Positions 9,573 to 19,705 of a DNA stretch of 64,000 nucleotides are shown one piece after another (position 1 is the stretch's first letter; every line of letters starts with the position of its first letter). A model generated the notes under the pieces. That model was given only the letters and a program-made list of their open reading frames with translations, was not told where the DNA came from and did no database searches. Where the stretch lies: NCBI RefSeq assembly GCF_023159225.1, contig NC_063161.1, forward strand, positions 7,835,795-7,899,794, given 5' to 3'. This DNA comes from Perognathus longimembris pacificus (Eukaryota; Chordata; Mammalia; Rodentia; Heteromyidae). A program made the position numbers and the translations under genes.

Positions 9573-12500
9573 GTGAGGCCGGGGCGCCGGGGTGATGGAA
9601 GGGTCCGGAGGGCTGGGGTCGGCGGCCCGCGGGGGTGGATGGAGGCGCTGGGGCGGGCGGGCCTTCCTCCCTCCCAGGCCGGGTGGGGTGTGCCAGGGTT
9701 TCCTGTAGCTGCTTCCTGAGGGGCGGGCTAGCGCCTTGCAGGGTGGGGGCGTGGTAGCCTGGGCAGAGGGTGGGCGGGAAGCTGAGGTCAGGAGTGTGCG
9801 CAGATGTGCACACACACACGCGCGTGTTAAGCACACGACAGGTGGCGGGGGGGGTCATGGCTCCTGCACACTTGCCCCTTACACTTGTCCCTTCCCCAAC
9901 CCAGACCCTGCTCCAGCACGGCCAGGGATGCGGGGGCGCTGCACTTGCACACATGCCACGTGCACACACTTGCACATACACACGTGTGTGTGCGCACACA
10001 CATCCTGTTCTCACTGCCTGCTGGCCCTGTAGGGAGAGGTGACAGTCTTTGGAGGGGACGGTCCCAGGAGAAGGGGCAGCCAGTGACATCCTGGTGGGGA
10101 GCCCCCTCCCCTCCCTCCTCCCCGTGAGCCCTTTCCTAGCAGGGTCCCCCTCCCCCCAGGCCCCTGCTCTTCCGGGAGGGGGGGGTGGGGGAGGGCACGC
10201 AGCTTCACCTCTGGGGGAGACTCTGGCCTCTTGGGAAGCAGGCAAGGCCAGCTCTGGCCTGCCGACCTTCCTGTTCTGGGGGGCTGGTCTGTGCGTACCT
10301 CCAGCTTGGCTGCTCGAGGTCTGAGGCTCTTTCCTGTCTTGTCTTGTTTACTGGCGGGGTGGTGCCTTGTCCGGGATGAGGAAACTGAGGCCAGGAGGGG
10401 GAAGTGCCTGAATAGCGTGGCCCAGAGGCCCGAGGAAGCAGAGTCCCGCCGGGCAGCTGGTCCCGTCCTTTTCCACGGAAGCTGAGGCCCAGGGAAGCCT
10501 CCGTTGTTTGGGCCAGAATGGGCCCTGGGACCTTCAACCTGGAGACGGTGCCTGGCAGGCACAATCCCTGTGTCCTGGGAGACAGCTGGGCCAGGGGCAC
10601 CTGCCAGCCGCCTCCCCCCCAAAGGGCTGTGTGTCGATCTAATACCTCACCCCACTTGGCCAGCCACCCTCATGGGGGACATTGATTTCCCATTGATGGG
10701 GGAAGACGCGGTGAGGTTCAGCCGAGGTGGGAAGTAAATTCACCAAGTTGGAGCCTGGAGCAAGTGAATCTGAGGATCCCAGTTGGAAGCTAGCCTGGGT
10801 AGGAAAGTCCATGAGACTCTTAACCTCCAATGAACCATCCAAAAGCCAGAAGCAGAGCTGTGGCTCAAGTGGCAGAGCGCTAGCCTTGAGCACAAAAGCT
10901 CAGGGACAGCGCCCGGGCCCCGAGTGCAGGTCCCAGTACCAGCACAAAAAGGAAAACAACAACCACAGGCAGGGCGGAAGGCGGGGGGCAGGAACACCCA
11001 CTCTGGCGGTCTCGTCACTTGACTGACTCGTCTGTGTGATCGTGGGGCTGTCCCTCCCCCCCTGTAGGCCGGTCCCATTCCCGGCTTGTAGAGCACCAGT
11101 GCTCAGGACCGGGCCTGAGCTGGTTAGCTCTTGCCTGGGTGCCCTCCTGGTGAAGAGTGGTGGGTGGCAGGTGGCCTTTGCCACAGCAGGCTTTGTCCCG
11201 GGAGAAGGGGGTGGGCTGGGAGGCAGTTCTGTGTGTGTTGAGCTTGTGGGACCTTTCTCTTCTTGCAGTCCCCTGGGGGAGGGGGCGGGGTGGAGGGAGC
11301 CCCAGTCTTCAGCTGGCAGATGGCCCCCCACCACCCCCTCCCCTGTCCCGGCAGGCTGTGGGCTCCTTTGTTTGCCCGCCTGTGAAGTTTTAACCATTGT
11401 CAGGGCTTTTAAACAAATCAAGTGCAGCCCGGGGCTTAGGGGGAGGCTCTGCCCTTCTCCGTGCCAGCTTCAGTGGCAGCTGAGCCGCCGGGAGCTCCTG
11501 GGTCCCCTCCCATCCCTGGGCTCTGCTCATCACCCTGCGCCACCACCCTGATATATTCTATTCGAGCGTGTTGGTTCCCCAGCAAAGATTCCTGCAGCCT
11601 CTCCAACCCACGCTGCAAACCTGAGGGTGTGTTTGTGTTTGCCAGGGATCGGAGTAGAAAAGCTCCTCGCCCCGCTTGCTCCAGGCCTCGTCTGGTGGCC
11701 TGGCTTCTCACGCAGGCTCCCTTGAGGGCTGTGTGGTCAGCGGGCCTGAGGCCGGGAAAGGTGACCGACGGCCTGAGGCCCAGCAGAGGGCGCTGTGGGC
11801 TCGCCTGGGGCCTGGCCTTGATGGAAGGGGCTGGGGTGGAGAGGGACGGTCCTGAATCCTTTGCAGGGTGGGCTGGGTGGGTGGAGGGTATGGGAGAGAG
11901 GAAGTGCTTGGCCCGATCTTTTATTATTTGTCTTAAATTGTGTTTGTGTGTGTGCAGCTGGGGAGCAAGCCCTAGGCTCCCTGCATGCCGGGCACGTGCT
12001 TTATCACTCAGCCACGTGCCTTTTTAGAGGCTTGGCCATTGCTGTTGGGGATGGGGGTGAGTCTCAGGGACTCAGGAGGCAGACCCCAGGGAGAGGGGCG
12101 CCCCCCCCAAGGGAGCCAGGTGCTGGGACAAGGACACAGACCCGAGCAAGACCGAGGCCCCCATGGTGGGGCTTTCTGGTGGGAGAGACCACAAGATGAA
12201 CTTCCGTTACCAAGGCTGACCTTTAAGAAGGTGTTGGCAGGCCGTGGTGCTGGATGCCATCATATTCCGGTCCTCCGAGGGACAGCAGGGCTCAGGAGTA
12301 GGCCTGTGGCCATGGGCCTGGTTCCCTCCTCTCCTTTCCTGTGCCCAGCCCTGTCTTCTGGGACCCCACGTCTCAGTTTCCCCTGAGATACAAAGGATCC
12401 CCGAATCACAGTCCACTCCTCTTTTTACACACATCTCATGGCTGTACCCGGTCGCAGGTGAGTGTTTTTCCAAAGCTGGGTTGTGTGGTATGCTGTCACG

Positions 12501-13523
12501 AGGAACACACTGACTGTGAGCATGTGGTCACCCGAGGAGGGCAGCGGTGTGTCGTCCATGGTGGACTGGTGGCCCACCGGGGGCTGCTCGAGGCCTGACT
12601 GGACTCCTGATGCCTCCTCCTTTCCAGACATTTGTCTTCACCGACAGCCCAGATGAAGGCCTCCAGGAGAGACTTGGTAACTGCCTGGTGGGGCAGGGGG
12701 CCTCCACTATTGCCAGGGCCTGGTGGGAGGTGGGGGCGGAACAAGGTGGGAGGGGGAAGGGGAGGGAGGTTAGGAAATCGTTGGTGGGTCTGTGCTAGGG
12801 AGGGGAGCAGACACGGAGCGAGGGCCATTGGAGATGGCCCCGGACTTAACTTCCTGTCCACCAGCTCCGTGGGCCTGGGCCTCAGTTTGGTTGTGGGGAA
12901 GGAGCTGGAAGGGTCCCCTGACTCTCCCTTCTCCAGGGTCCCACCTAGTGGTCACCAACTGCTCCGCAGAGCACAGCCACCGGGCTCTGTCCTGCAAGAT
13001 GGCTGCTGAGTTTGACGCCTTCTTGGACAGTGGACTCAGGTGAGTGCCAATCTGTCTCTTAGGCCAGGTGACCCTTGCCTCAAGCTAACCCTTGGATCTA
13101 GAGTCGTGTCGAACACTTGAAGACATGAGATCTGTCTCATGTCACAGGACAAAGCCAGCTCGGGCAGAAAAGTCCCGAGACTCTTATCTCCACTTAACCA
13201 GCAAATAGCCGGAAGGGGCGCTGTGACCCAGGTGGTGTGGCACCAGCCTCCAGTGAGCAAGCTCAACAGTAATGGGGGGCACACACACACGGACACACGG
13301 ACACACGGACACACACGAATGAAAACTTGGAAGACACCCCTGGGCTCTTGGGGTCTGGTTCACCCACTCCCAACTAGCAGGCCAGGTTCAAAGCCCGCCC
13401 CTCACTGAGCCTGTGGCCTTGGGCGATGGGGACACCTGACTCAAAACCTGCATGGGGCCTTCGCGGGTAGCCAGCCCCTCCCGCGCAACCTGCAGCTTGA
13501 CGGGCCCGGGGCAGGGCTGCTCA

Positions 13524-13554
<31 letters not shown>

Positions 13555-16500
13555 CTGCTGTCCCCCTCCCACCCCACAGGTGGTTCTGCCACGTGGACGA
13601 CGACAACTACGTGAACCCCAGGGCGCTGCTCTGGCTGCTCGCCGCCTTCCCGCAGGCCCGCGACGTCTATGTGGGCCGGCCCAGCCTGAACCGGCCAATC
13701 CGCGCCTCCGAGCCGCTGCCGCGCAACCGCACGGTCCGTGTCCTCCGGTCCCCTGGTCCCCTGGTCCCCGGCTCTCTTCCGCCCGCGCCTATTGGCTGTT
13801 GCTCGCGGAGGGCGTGGCTCCCAAGGGGCGTGGCCACGTCAGGGGCGGGGCTTCCACGGGCGAGGCTATAAGTACCGAGCCAGAGCAGGGTCCGGGCTAG
13901 AGGGTTGGCGCCGCGGGGCAGTGAATTCCAGTTTTTTAATTTGACCCATCCCTGCAGGTTTGGGTGGTGAGTTCTCCCTTCTGGGGGGGTGCGGGGGTTG
14001 AGGGGAGCTCAGTCTCCTCTAAGAAATTGGGAGATAAAGTCCAAGTGAGGGGCTCCTTGGGGAAGTCAGGAAGGACACAGGTAAACTGAGGCTCCCCAAC
14101 TCCATGTCTGGGCCGCTGGCCACCTGCTGGCTGCTGCCCATTGTAAAAAATGCTAGAGAACTTCCGGGCCAGGTGAGAATCGCTGGTGCTCCCAGCTGCA
14201 GCCGCGTCCCCCACCCTCCACCCTTCTCTGCCTGATCAATAACCGGCGCTTAGACACCCGGGGGGAAACTGGCCCAGAACCAGCCTGGCCTGCAGCCCTG
14301 CTGGCCGCTCACCAGGGCTGCCAGATCCAGCATCCTAACAGATGCCGGGTTACGTTTGACCTTTGGGTAAATTCTGGACATTCTTTTTTTTAAAGTACAT
14401 GTCCACGGCCATGGTTCTCATCTTGTCTCTAGATCCCACTGGGCTTGAGGGGTTGGAGTGGCCCAGGCTCCTAGGGCTCCGCTTCCCGACCCCCAGGAAA
14501 AGGCAGCTAGGAGGTCCCCTCTTTGGAAGGCTGGGTCTGGTGCAGGAGCCAAGCCCGCGGTGGGGTGCGCCATCCCTCCCCCAGGTCACCATCTGCTTCA
14601 CTGGGGAAAACAGAGCCTTAATTATCAGCAGCTCGTTAGCTCCTGAGCCTTAATTAAATCCTCCTGGGCCCTGGGGTGTGTGCGTGGGGGGGGGGACGGG
14701 TAGCAAGGGTTCCTCCAGGCTCCCCACGGCTTCCAGCCTGACTGGCCACCAGGCTTGAGCGGTTCACCTCAGGGGCTGAGCCCTGCCAACTGGAGCCCAT
14801 CTTCCTGGGTTTACACGCCAGCCCCGCCGCTGCCTCACGTTTTGACCCGGAATGAAGTCATCTGTGTTGTGCCTCAGTTTCCCTAGCTGCGAAACCGGCG
14901 GTAACCGTCTCTGTTTGCGCTGTGTTCTGAGCATGGGTGATCGGCAGTGTGGTCCGCTAGCCAGCTCTTGGGCTGGATGGGTGTCACAGCCGCTAGCCAG
15001 CTCAGCCGTTGGAATCTGACGCAGCTCGGCCGTGTTTCTGAGCCACATCTTTCCTGTGCACTTCCGTGCCCTATCGGGCACACGTTAGCCCTGTCCCCAG
15101 AGTGAACCCTAAAGTAGCCAGGCCTGCTCACATGCTGACTGGGCCCATCATTGTTATTGCTGCATCTTGGGGGATGAACCCCATACATCCGGCACGGAGG
15201 GACTTGGAAGACGCTAACCAGGGGGGAGTTTGTTAGACCACAAGATGGCGTAGTCCTGCCGGGCCCTGGTGGCTCACACCTGGAATCCTAGCTACTCAGG
15301 AGGCTGAGATCTGAGGATCGAGGTTCCAAGCCAGCCCAGGCAGGAAAGTCTGTGAGACTCATCTCCAATGAACCACCAGAAAACCCAGAAGTGGCGCTGT
15401 GGCTCAAGATGGCAGAGCGCTAGCCTTGAGCGAAAGAGCTCAGGGACAGCACCCAGGCCCTGAGTTCAAGCCCCAAGACTGACAACATTAAGAAAAAAAA
15501 GAAAAGATGGCACAGTCCGAAGGGCAAAGTGTTCCCCCAGAGCTTTATATGAAGCCACGGGTAACGTTGGGGGTCTTCAGTGTCTTGCTGTTCCTCCCCC
15601 CAGAGGCTGGTACAGTTCTGGTTCGCCACCGGGGGCGCTGGCTTCTGCATCAACCGCAAACTAGCTCTGAAGATGGCCCCGTGGGCCAGGTAAGTCAGGA
15701 CCCCAGGATGGAGGGGTGCGGGGCCCAGCCATTGCGGCCAGCGCGGGAGAGACCCGTTCCCCTAGCGGCTAGCGAGAGCAGGAGAGACCACCCCCATTCA
15801 CTGGATTTGAGAGTCATGAGTGTGCGGACAGGCAGCCATCCGCATACCTTCTCCCACTCAGGAATACACAGGCCTGTCACACCCGGGGGCGGGGGAGGAG
15901 GATCTCTGGGAGCCTCAGTTTCCACATCTGTCAAATGGATCTGAAAATATAATGCCCCTGGCCATGTAAAGGTTTAGTGAGCGAATGTCTGAGCTTCGTC
16001 TACGAGGAGCCAGGGCCACCTCTCCTGTCTGAGCGGCCTGGCTGCTAGGGGAGGCAGGGGCTCTTGGAGGGGGGAGAAGAGCCATTTGGTTTGGAGACAG
16101 GAGGGCTGGCTTCCTGGAGGAGGCAGCCTCTGGTGTGAGCTAGCCCTAGGGAAGAGAGGAAGCCCAGGGAAGCAGGAGTCCTGGCTCTGCGGATGGATTC
16201 TGGCCTTGCCAGAGCGCCCAGGCCTGCCTGAAGGTCTTTCTGGGCCGGCTCTTATGAACACCCATGGCCATGAACTTGTAAGGAGCTTGTTTTGTGTGTG
16301 TTGGTCCTGGGGTTTGAACTCAGGGCCTGGGCATTATCCCTGAGCTTCTTTTACATAAGGTTAATACTCTACCACTTGAGCCACAGTGCCACTTCTGGCT
16401 CTTTCTGGGTAGTTTACTGGAGATGCCAGTCTCACGGACCTTCCTGCTTAGGCTGGCTTTGAACCCCGATCCTCAGATCTCAGCCTCCTGAGTAGCTGGG

Positions 16501-19035
16501 ATTACAGGCGTGAGCCTCAGTGCCCGGCTTGTATGGTGCTTTGACTCTGGCCTTGGCCAATGCTTCTACAGCTTTGAACACCGAGGCACTGAGAGGTTCA
16601 ACAAGCTGAAGGTCATCCAAGTTCAAGGCCCCTGGCTGCTGGGTTTGCTCTCCTTCGATGGAGCGGAGAGGGCATGTTGCCTTAGGTCTGGTCTAGGAGG
16701 GGCTGCCCGGGGGCCGAATGGTACCTTTGAATGGATTAGAAAAAAATGAAGCTGGCCCCCGTGCCTCGCGCCCATCATCCTAACCGCTCCAGAGGCCGAG
16801 GTCCGAGGCTCACGATCCAAACCAGCCTGGGCCAGGAGAGTCTCGTCACCAACTGGCCACTGAAAAGCCAGAAGCGGGGCTGTGGCTCAAGCGGTGGCGC
16901 GCCGGCCTTGAATGACAAAGCTGAAGGACGAGGTGGCCCCGTGGGAGTCCTCCAGGGAGGCTGAGGAGGGAGGTCACAGCCCACTCTACCCCCCCCCCCG
17001 CCCCCCTCCTCCCCCTCAGTGGCTCCCGCTTTGTGGACACCTCCGCGCTCATCCGGCTTCCCGATGACTGCACGGTAGGCTACATCGTGGAGTGCAAGCT
17101 GGGGGGTCGCCTGCAGCCCAGCCCCCTGTTCCACTCCCACCTGGAGACCCTGCAGCTGCTGGGGACCGAGCAGCTCCGGCAGCAGGTGAGCTGGCCACAG
17201 AGGCCGGGGTGGGGGAGGTGGGGGGGGGCGCGGCTGCCTCAGGGCCTGTGTTGGGGTGGGAGGTGGGGGCCCTATGGGGGGGGGGAAATCAACTGGACAA
17301 CGGGGCCTGGCAGCGTCCTGTTGATGGGAAGCTGAAGCCCAGGCAAAGGACCCCGAGTGGCAGATACTACCAGGGCCTTGGAGATGGGCCGAGTCTTTTT
17401 GTGCCGGTTGTGGGGCTTGAACTCAGGGCCTGGGTGCTGTTCCTGTGCATTGTTGCTCCAGGCGAGTGCTCTACCACGTGGGCCATAGCTCTACTTTGGA
17501 CTTTTTTGGTAGTTCGTGGGAGACGGGGGTCTCAGGGACGTTCCTTCCCCGGGCTGGCTTGGAGCCGGGCCCCTCAGATCTCGGGCGTCCGAGGGGCTGG
17601 GTTCGGGAGTATTTCTGGCGGGAGGCTGGCGTCTGGATGCAGCACGAAGGCTGACGGTGCACACCTTGTGCAGAGGGGGACACGAGGCCCAGAGAGGTGG
17701 CATCACACAGCTAGTGTGGGCAGGGGCATTGGGGCCCCAGCTGACCCCCCCTCCCCCCCCCCCGATCCTGATGTGTGCCACAGGCGCTTAGCCAAAATCC
17801 GGCCCCTTGTTCTCCTGCAGCCGAGATTGCAGATGGGGTTTGCAGCCTGGGCTGGCCTGACAGGGCTCTTCCCCGCCCCAGCTCAGTCCCGAACCCCAGG
17901 CCTAGGGGGAGGCTCAGCGGCCAGGTGTGGTGGGGACCTGGGGGGGGGGTCTGTGGGTGTGCCCCCTCCCCAGGCTGTCCAGTTCTGCTCCTTGCAAAGC
18001 AGCTGGGCCCCAGGGTGGCGTTCCGCACGGAGGCCTGGCTGCCTCCGACGGTGTCCGAAACGCTGTCTCTTTGAGGGGGTTCCCGGCTGGACCGCCCCCC
18101 CCCCCCGCCAAACTGCTTTTCTCTGCCCAGGTCACACTCAGCTATGGGATCTTTGAGGGGAAACTCAACGCCATCCAGCTACAGGGCCCCTTCTCTCCTG
18201 AAGAGGACCCCTCCAGGTGAGCACCGTGCTGCGATTACAGGATGAGCGCGGGGGGGGGGGGGGAGGGCGCTGAGCTCAGATACCCAAGATGGGGGAGGGT
18301 AGAGGGGGAGGAGCACATCAGCCAGGGGCGGATGCCAGGTCCCGTCCAGCTGCAGCGTCGCTGTGTGACCTTAGGGATGTGTCCCGCCCTCTCTGGGCTT
18401 CCATCCCAGCGCTGGGAGGCTGGCTGGCGAGGGGAGGAGCTGAGGGACTCTGGTCCCTGAGCCTCCACTGTGGTTCAGGGGCTCCTGGGGCGTTGTCCTG
18501 TCTCTCTCTCTCTCTGAGGAAGTCTTGGGGTTTCAGGCCTTGGGGATTGGGCGGGGAGTTTTAGTTGTGATTTGGAGGGGTGTGTGTGTGTGTGTGTGTG
18601 TGCGTGTGTGTGCGTGTGTGTGGCCTCAGTGCCGGCTCTGCCGTGCCCTGCTGACTCCCCGGGTTTCTCTGAACTGGACTTTCTGGCCTAGGGCCACTTT
18701 GGAGGCCCATGGGGCGTAGGGCGCTGTCTGGAGACAGGTCTGGGGGTAGAACCCGGGGGAGCCTGCTGGAGTCTCGGGGTGGAGGCTGGGATGCTGCCCA
18801 GCTCCTTACAGAGCGGGGTGCAGGCAGGGCCGGCACTGCCCCCCCCCGTGGTGATCGTCCTTGCTGTCGTGGGGGGCGGGGTGGGTTGAAGAGGGGAGGT
18901 GGGGAGGGGAGGCCGGGAGGGGAGGCCGGGCTGACGGTTACCCTTGTCTCTCTCTGTCCCCTCCGCAGGTTTCGCTGCCTTCATTGTCTCCTCTACCCGG
19001 AAACGCCCTGGTGTCCTCCGCGGGTGACCCGATGA
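9336..19035 (+). CDS. MFNG: MFNG, Manic fringe: O-fucosylpeptide beta-1,3-GlcNAc transferase (8 exons)
   Basis: Joining eight exons (9336-9572, 12628-12676, 12937-13039, 13580-13733, 15604-15689, 17020-17185, 18131-18216, 18969-19035) gives 948 bases, 315 residues plus TGA, all in frame with GT-AG introns. The protein is a type II Golgi membrane enzyme. It has a short cytoplasmic tail, a signal anchor at residues about 8-26 ([14 protein letters not shown]), a short stem and a GT31 catalytic domain. The Mn2+-binding DDD motif is at 136-138 (HVDDDNYVN). The expected catalytic Asp is D226 in [10 protein letters not shown], equivalent to D232 of the 321-residue mouse enzyme. N-glycosylation sequons lie at N103 and N179. 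The protein is six residues shorter than the human one, all in the stem. It adds GlcNAc to O-fucose on Notch EGF repeats and so biases ligand choice. LFNG and RFNG are excluded by the exon-encoded sequence and by the CARD10 neighbour. Confidence 0.96.
10737..10950 (+). mobile_element. Composite SINE with Geo-type right module
   Basis: A degenerate Alu-like left part ('TCTGAGGATCCCAGTTGGAA') is followed by 'GCTGTGGCTCAAGTGGCAGA' and an A-rich tail at about 10943-10965. Confidence 0.8.
11780..11795 (+). promoter_or_regulatory. CTCF-like motif in MFNG intron 1
   Basis: CCAGCAGAGGGCGCTG matches the CTCF core very closely on the plus strand. Binding is inferred from sequence only. Confidence 0.5.
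11945..12025 (-). mobile_element. ID-like (tRNA-derived) SINE fragment
   Basis: The plus strand shows the reverse complement of an ID-type internal promoter ('GCACGTGCTTTATCACTCAG'). Confidence 0.5.
12628..12676 (+). CDS. MFNG: MFNG coding exon 2
   Basis: A 49-base exon encoding [16 protein letters not shown] and the first base of Gly96. The acceptor is TTTCCAG and the donor GTAACT. Confidence 0.95.
12677..12936 (+). other. MFNG: MFNG intron 2
   Basis: 260 bp, GTAACT to CTCCAG. No repeat or other feature is seen. Confidence 0.9.
12937..13039 (+). CDS. MFNG: MFNG coding exon 3
   Basis: A 103-base exon, residues 96-130, with SHLVVTNCS (sequon at N103) and CKMAAEFD. The acceptor is CTCCAG and the donor GTGAGT, ending in phase 2. 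Confidence 0.95.
13090..13275 (+). mobile_element. Degenerate composite SINE in MFNG intron 3
   Basis: 'GAGACTCTTATCTCCACTTA' and 'GGGGCGCTGTGACCCAGGTG' correspond to the middle and right module of the common composite. An (ACAC)/(GGACACAC) tail follows at 13280-13318. Confidence 0.6.
13522..13554 (+). repeat. (ACGC)n microsatellite
   Basis: About eight ACGC units just upstream of MFNG exon 4, ending 25 bases before the exon. Confidence 0.9.
13580..13733 (+). CDS. MFNG: MFNG coding exon 4 (DDD metal-binding motif)
   Basis: A 154-base exon, residues 130-181, starting [17 protein letters not shown] and ending in the sequon NRT. The acceptor is CCACAG. The donor ACG|GTCCGT is weak, with +3 and +4 off consensus, although the protein frame requires it. 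Confidence 0.94.
13791..13900 (+). promoter_or_regulatory. Promoter-like element array inside MFNG intron 4
   Basis: In order: inverted CCAAT (ATTGG, 13791-13795), two GGGCGTGG boxes (about 13810 and 13826), CACGTCA (13835-13841), a GC box AGGGGCGGGG (13841-13850) and CTATAAG (13866-13872). The expected start would be about 30 bases on, near 13897-13900. Spacing and order match a classic RNA polymerase II core promoter. A transcript from here spliced to exon 5 would lack the signal anchor and the DDD motif. No expression evidence is available. Confidence 0.4.
14613..14656 (+). promoter_or_regulatory. Paired TTAATTA homeodomain-type sites
   Basis: GAGCCTTAATTA occurs at 14613-14624 and again at 14645-14656, 32 bp apart (about three helical turns), in an otherwise GC-rich intron. 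Confidence 0.35.
15258..15492 (+). mobile_element. Full composite SINE (Alu/B1-like left + Geo-type right)
   Basis: A complete element: 'GGTGGCTCACACCTGGAATC', 'GGAGGCTGAGATCTGAGGAT', then 'GCTGTGGCTCAAGATGGCAG' and an A-rich tail at 15488-15505. Confidence 0.9.
15604..15689 (+). CDS. MFNG: MFNG coding exon 5
   Basis: An 86-base exon, residues 182-210, with [20 protein letters not shown], the conserved fringe nucleotide-sugar-binding region. The acceptor is CCCCAG and the donor GTAAGT. Confidence 0.95.
16295..16530 (-). mobile_element. Full composite SINE
   Basis: The plus strand shows 'TTTGAACTCAGGGCCTGGGC', 'CCACTTGAGCCACAGTGCCA' and 'CTGGGATTACAGGCGTGAGC', so the element is complete and reversed. 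Confidence 0.9.
16748..16930 (+). mobile_element. Composite SINE
   Basis: Diverged left part and a clear right module, 'GGGGCTGTGGCTCAAGCGGT'. Confidence 0.75.
17020..17185 (+). CDS. MFNG: MFNG coding exon 6 (catalytic Asp)
   Basis: A 166-base exon, residues 210-265, with [17 protein letters not shown] (catalytic Asp226) and [10 protein letters not shown]. The acceptor follows a long C/T tract. The donor is GTGAGC. Confidence 0.95.
17395..17610 (-). mobile_element. Composite SINE in MFNG intron 6
   Basis: Reversed element: 'GGGGCTTGAACTCAGGGCCT', 'AGTGCTCTACCACGTGGGCC' and 'GGCTGGCTTGGAGCCG'. MIR-like text follows at about 17655-17725. Confidence 0.8.
18131..18216 (+). CDS. MFNG: MFNG coding exon 7
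   Basis: An 86-base exon, residues 266-294, [17 protein letters not shown] to PFSPEEDPS. The acceptor is CTGCCCAG and the donor GTGAGC. Confidence 0.95.
18217..18968 (+). other. MFNG: MFNG intron 7
   Basis: 752 bp. It holds a G-run at about 18250-18263, a MIR-like scrap near 18360 ('GCTGTGTGACCTTAGGGATG') and a GT microsatellite. Confidence 0.85.
18581..18622 (+). repeat. (GT)n microsatellite
   Basis: GT tract with three C interruptions inside MFNG intron 7. Confidence 0.9.
18969..19035 (+). CDS. MFNG: MFNG coding exon 8 and stop
   Basis: A 67-base coding part, residues 294-315, [17 protein letters not shown] then RVTR and TGA at 19033-19035. The acceptor is CTCCGCAG. Confidence 0.95.
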
Positions 19036-19705
19036 CCCGGAAGTGCTGGGCAAAGGTGGCCCCGGCTCCAGCCCGCCCCGCCTCCCAGGGCAGCGCCGAG
19101 GCCCTGGCGGGGCTGCGGGCGGCGGGAAGGGCCGGGCTCTGGGCGGCTGGCACGGAGCGCGTCCCGGGGCAGGGCCGGCGGTGGGCACGGAGGCTCCGGG
19201 CCGGACTGCCTGGGTGGAGGGTGGGAAGCGCGGTGCTGGACTGGCCCCGTAGCCTCCCATCGGTGAGTCCCCTCACCTCCCCGGCTCTGGTCCCCGGGTC
19301 GGGTCTCATGTTGCTGAAGGAACGCAGGATGGACAGATGGACAGACAGATGATGGCCGCAGAGCCGGCTGCCTCGGTGCTCCTGGCCAGGTTCTGCTGAG
19401 AGGCTCAGCACGCCGGGCCGATAGGGAAGCTCGCGATGGCTTGCCAGCCTGTGGAGACGGGGGACCCTGCTTGTCCTCCCAGCCCCCTGCCGCCCCCACC
19501 CCACCCCCCGGGCTGTGAGAAGCCGATGAGAAGAGCAGAGCCGAGGAGAAGTTCACGAGGGTGTGGGGGATGTGATGGCTGGCGCTGGGGCAGCCGCTTT
19601 GCCACCACGGAGGAATGGCCAAGGCCAACTCCACAGCTGTGGTCCCCCCCTCCCCCCGCCAGTCACGGATTATGTAAGGAATTAAAGTCGCTCTTGGTGC
19701 AGATT
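19036..19705 (+). other. MFNG: MFNG 3' UTR (inferred extent)
   Basis: About 670 bases from the stop to just past the ATTAAA at 19681. GC-rich, no repeat recognised. Confidence 0.6.
19681..19686 (+). terminator. MFNG: Probable MFNG poly(A) signal (ATTAAA)
   Basis: 'GTAAGGAATTAAAGTCGCTC' is the first good hexamer after the MFNG stop. Confidence 0.6.

Larger units (their letters stand above)
9573..12627 (+). other. MFNG: MFNG intron 1
   Basis: 3.06 kb bounded by GTGAGG and TTTCCAG. It holds CA/GT tracts near 9800-10005, a MIR-like scrap near 10375-10445 ('GATGAGGAAACTGAGGCCAG'), a composite SINE, a CTCF-like motif at 11780 and an ID-like fragment near 11950. Its first 1.6 kb is also present in the false duplicate. 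Confidence 0.8.
13734..15603 (+). other. MFNG: MFNG intron 4
   Basis: 1.87 kb from the weak donor GTCCGT to the acceptor CCCCAG. It contains a promoter-like array at 13791-13900, paired TTAATTA sites at 14613-14656 and a full composite SINE at 15258-15490. MIR-like minus-strand text lies near 14870 ('GCCTCAGTTTCCCTAGCTGC'). Confidence 0.85.
15690..17019 (+). other. MFNG: MFNG intron 5
   Basis: 1.33 kb with two SINEs in opposite orientation and a minus-strand MIR-like scrap near 15908-15955 ('GCCTCAGTTTCCACATCTGT'). The acceptor is preceded by a long pyrimidine tract at 16990-17016. Confidence 0.85.

Noticed and set aside
9336..19035. LFNG or RFNG instead of MFNG
   Set aside because: The spliced protein matches the MFNG pattern (short stem, [27 protein letters not shown], ending soon after PWCP), and the CARD10 neighbour is specific to MFNG.
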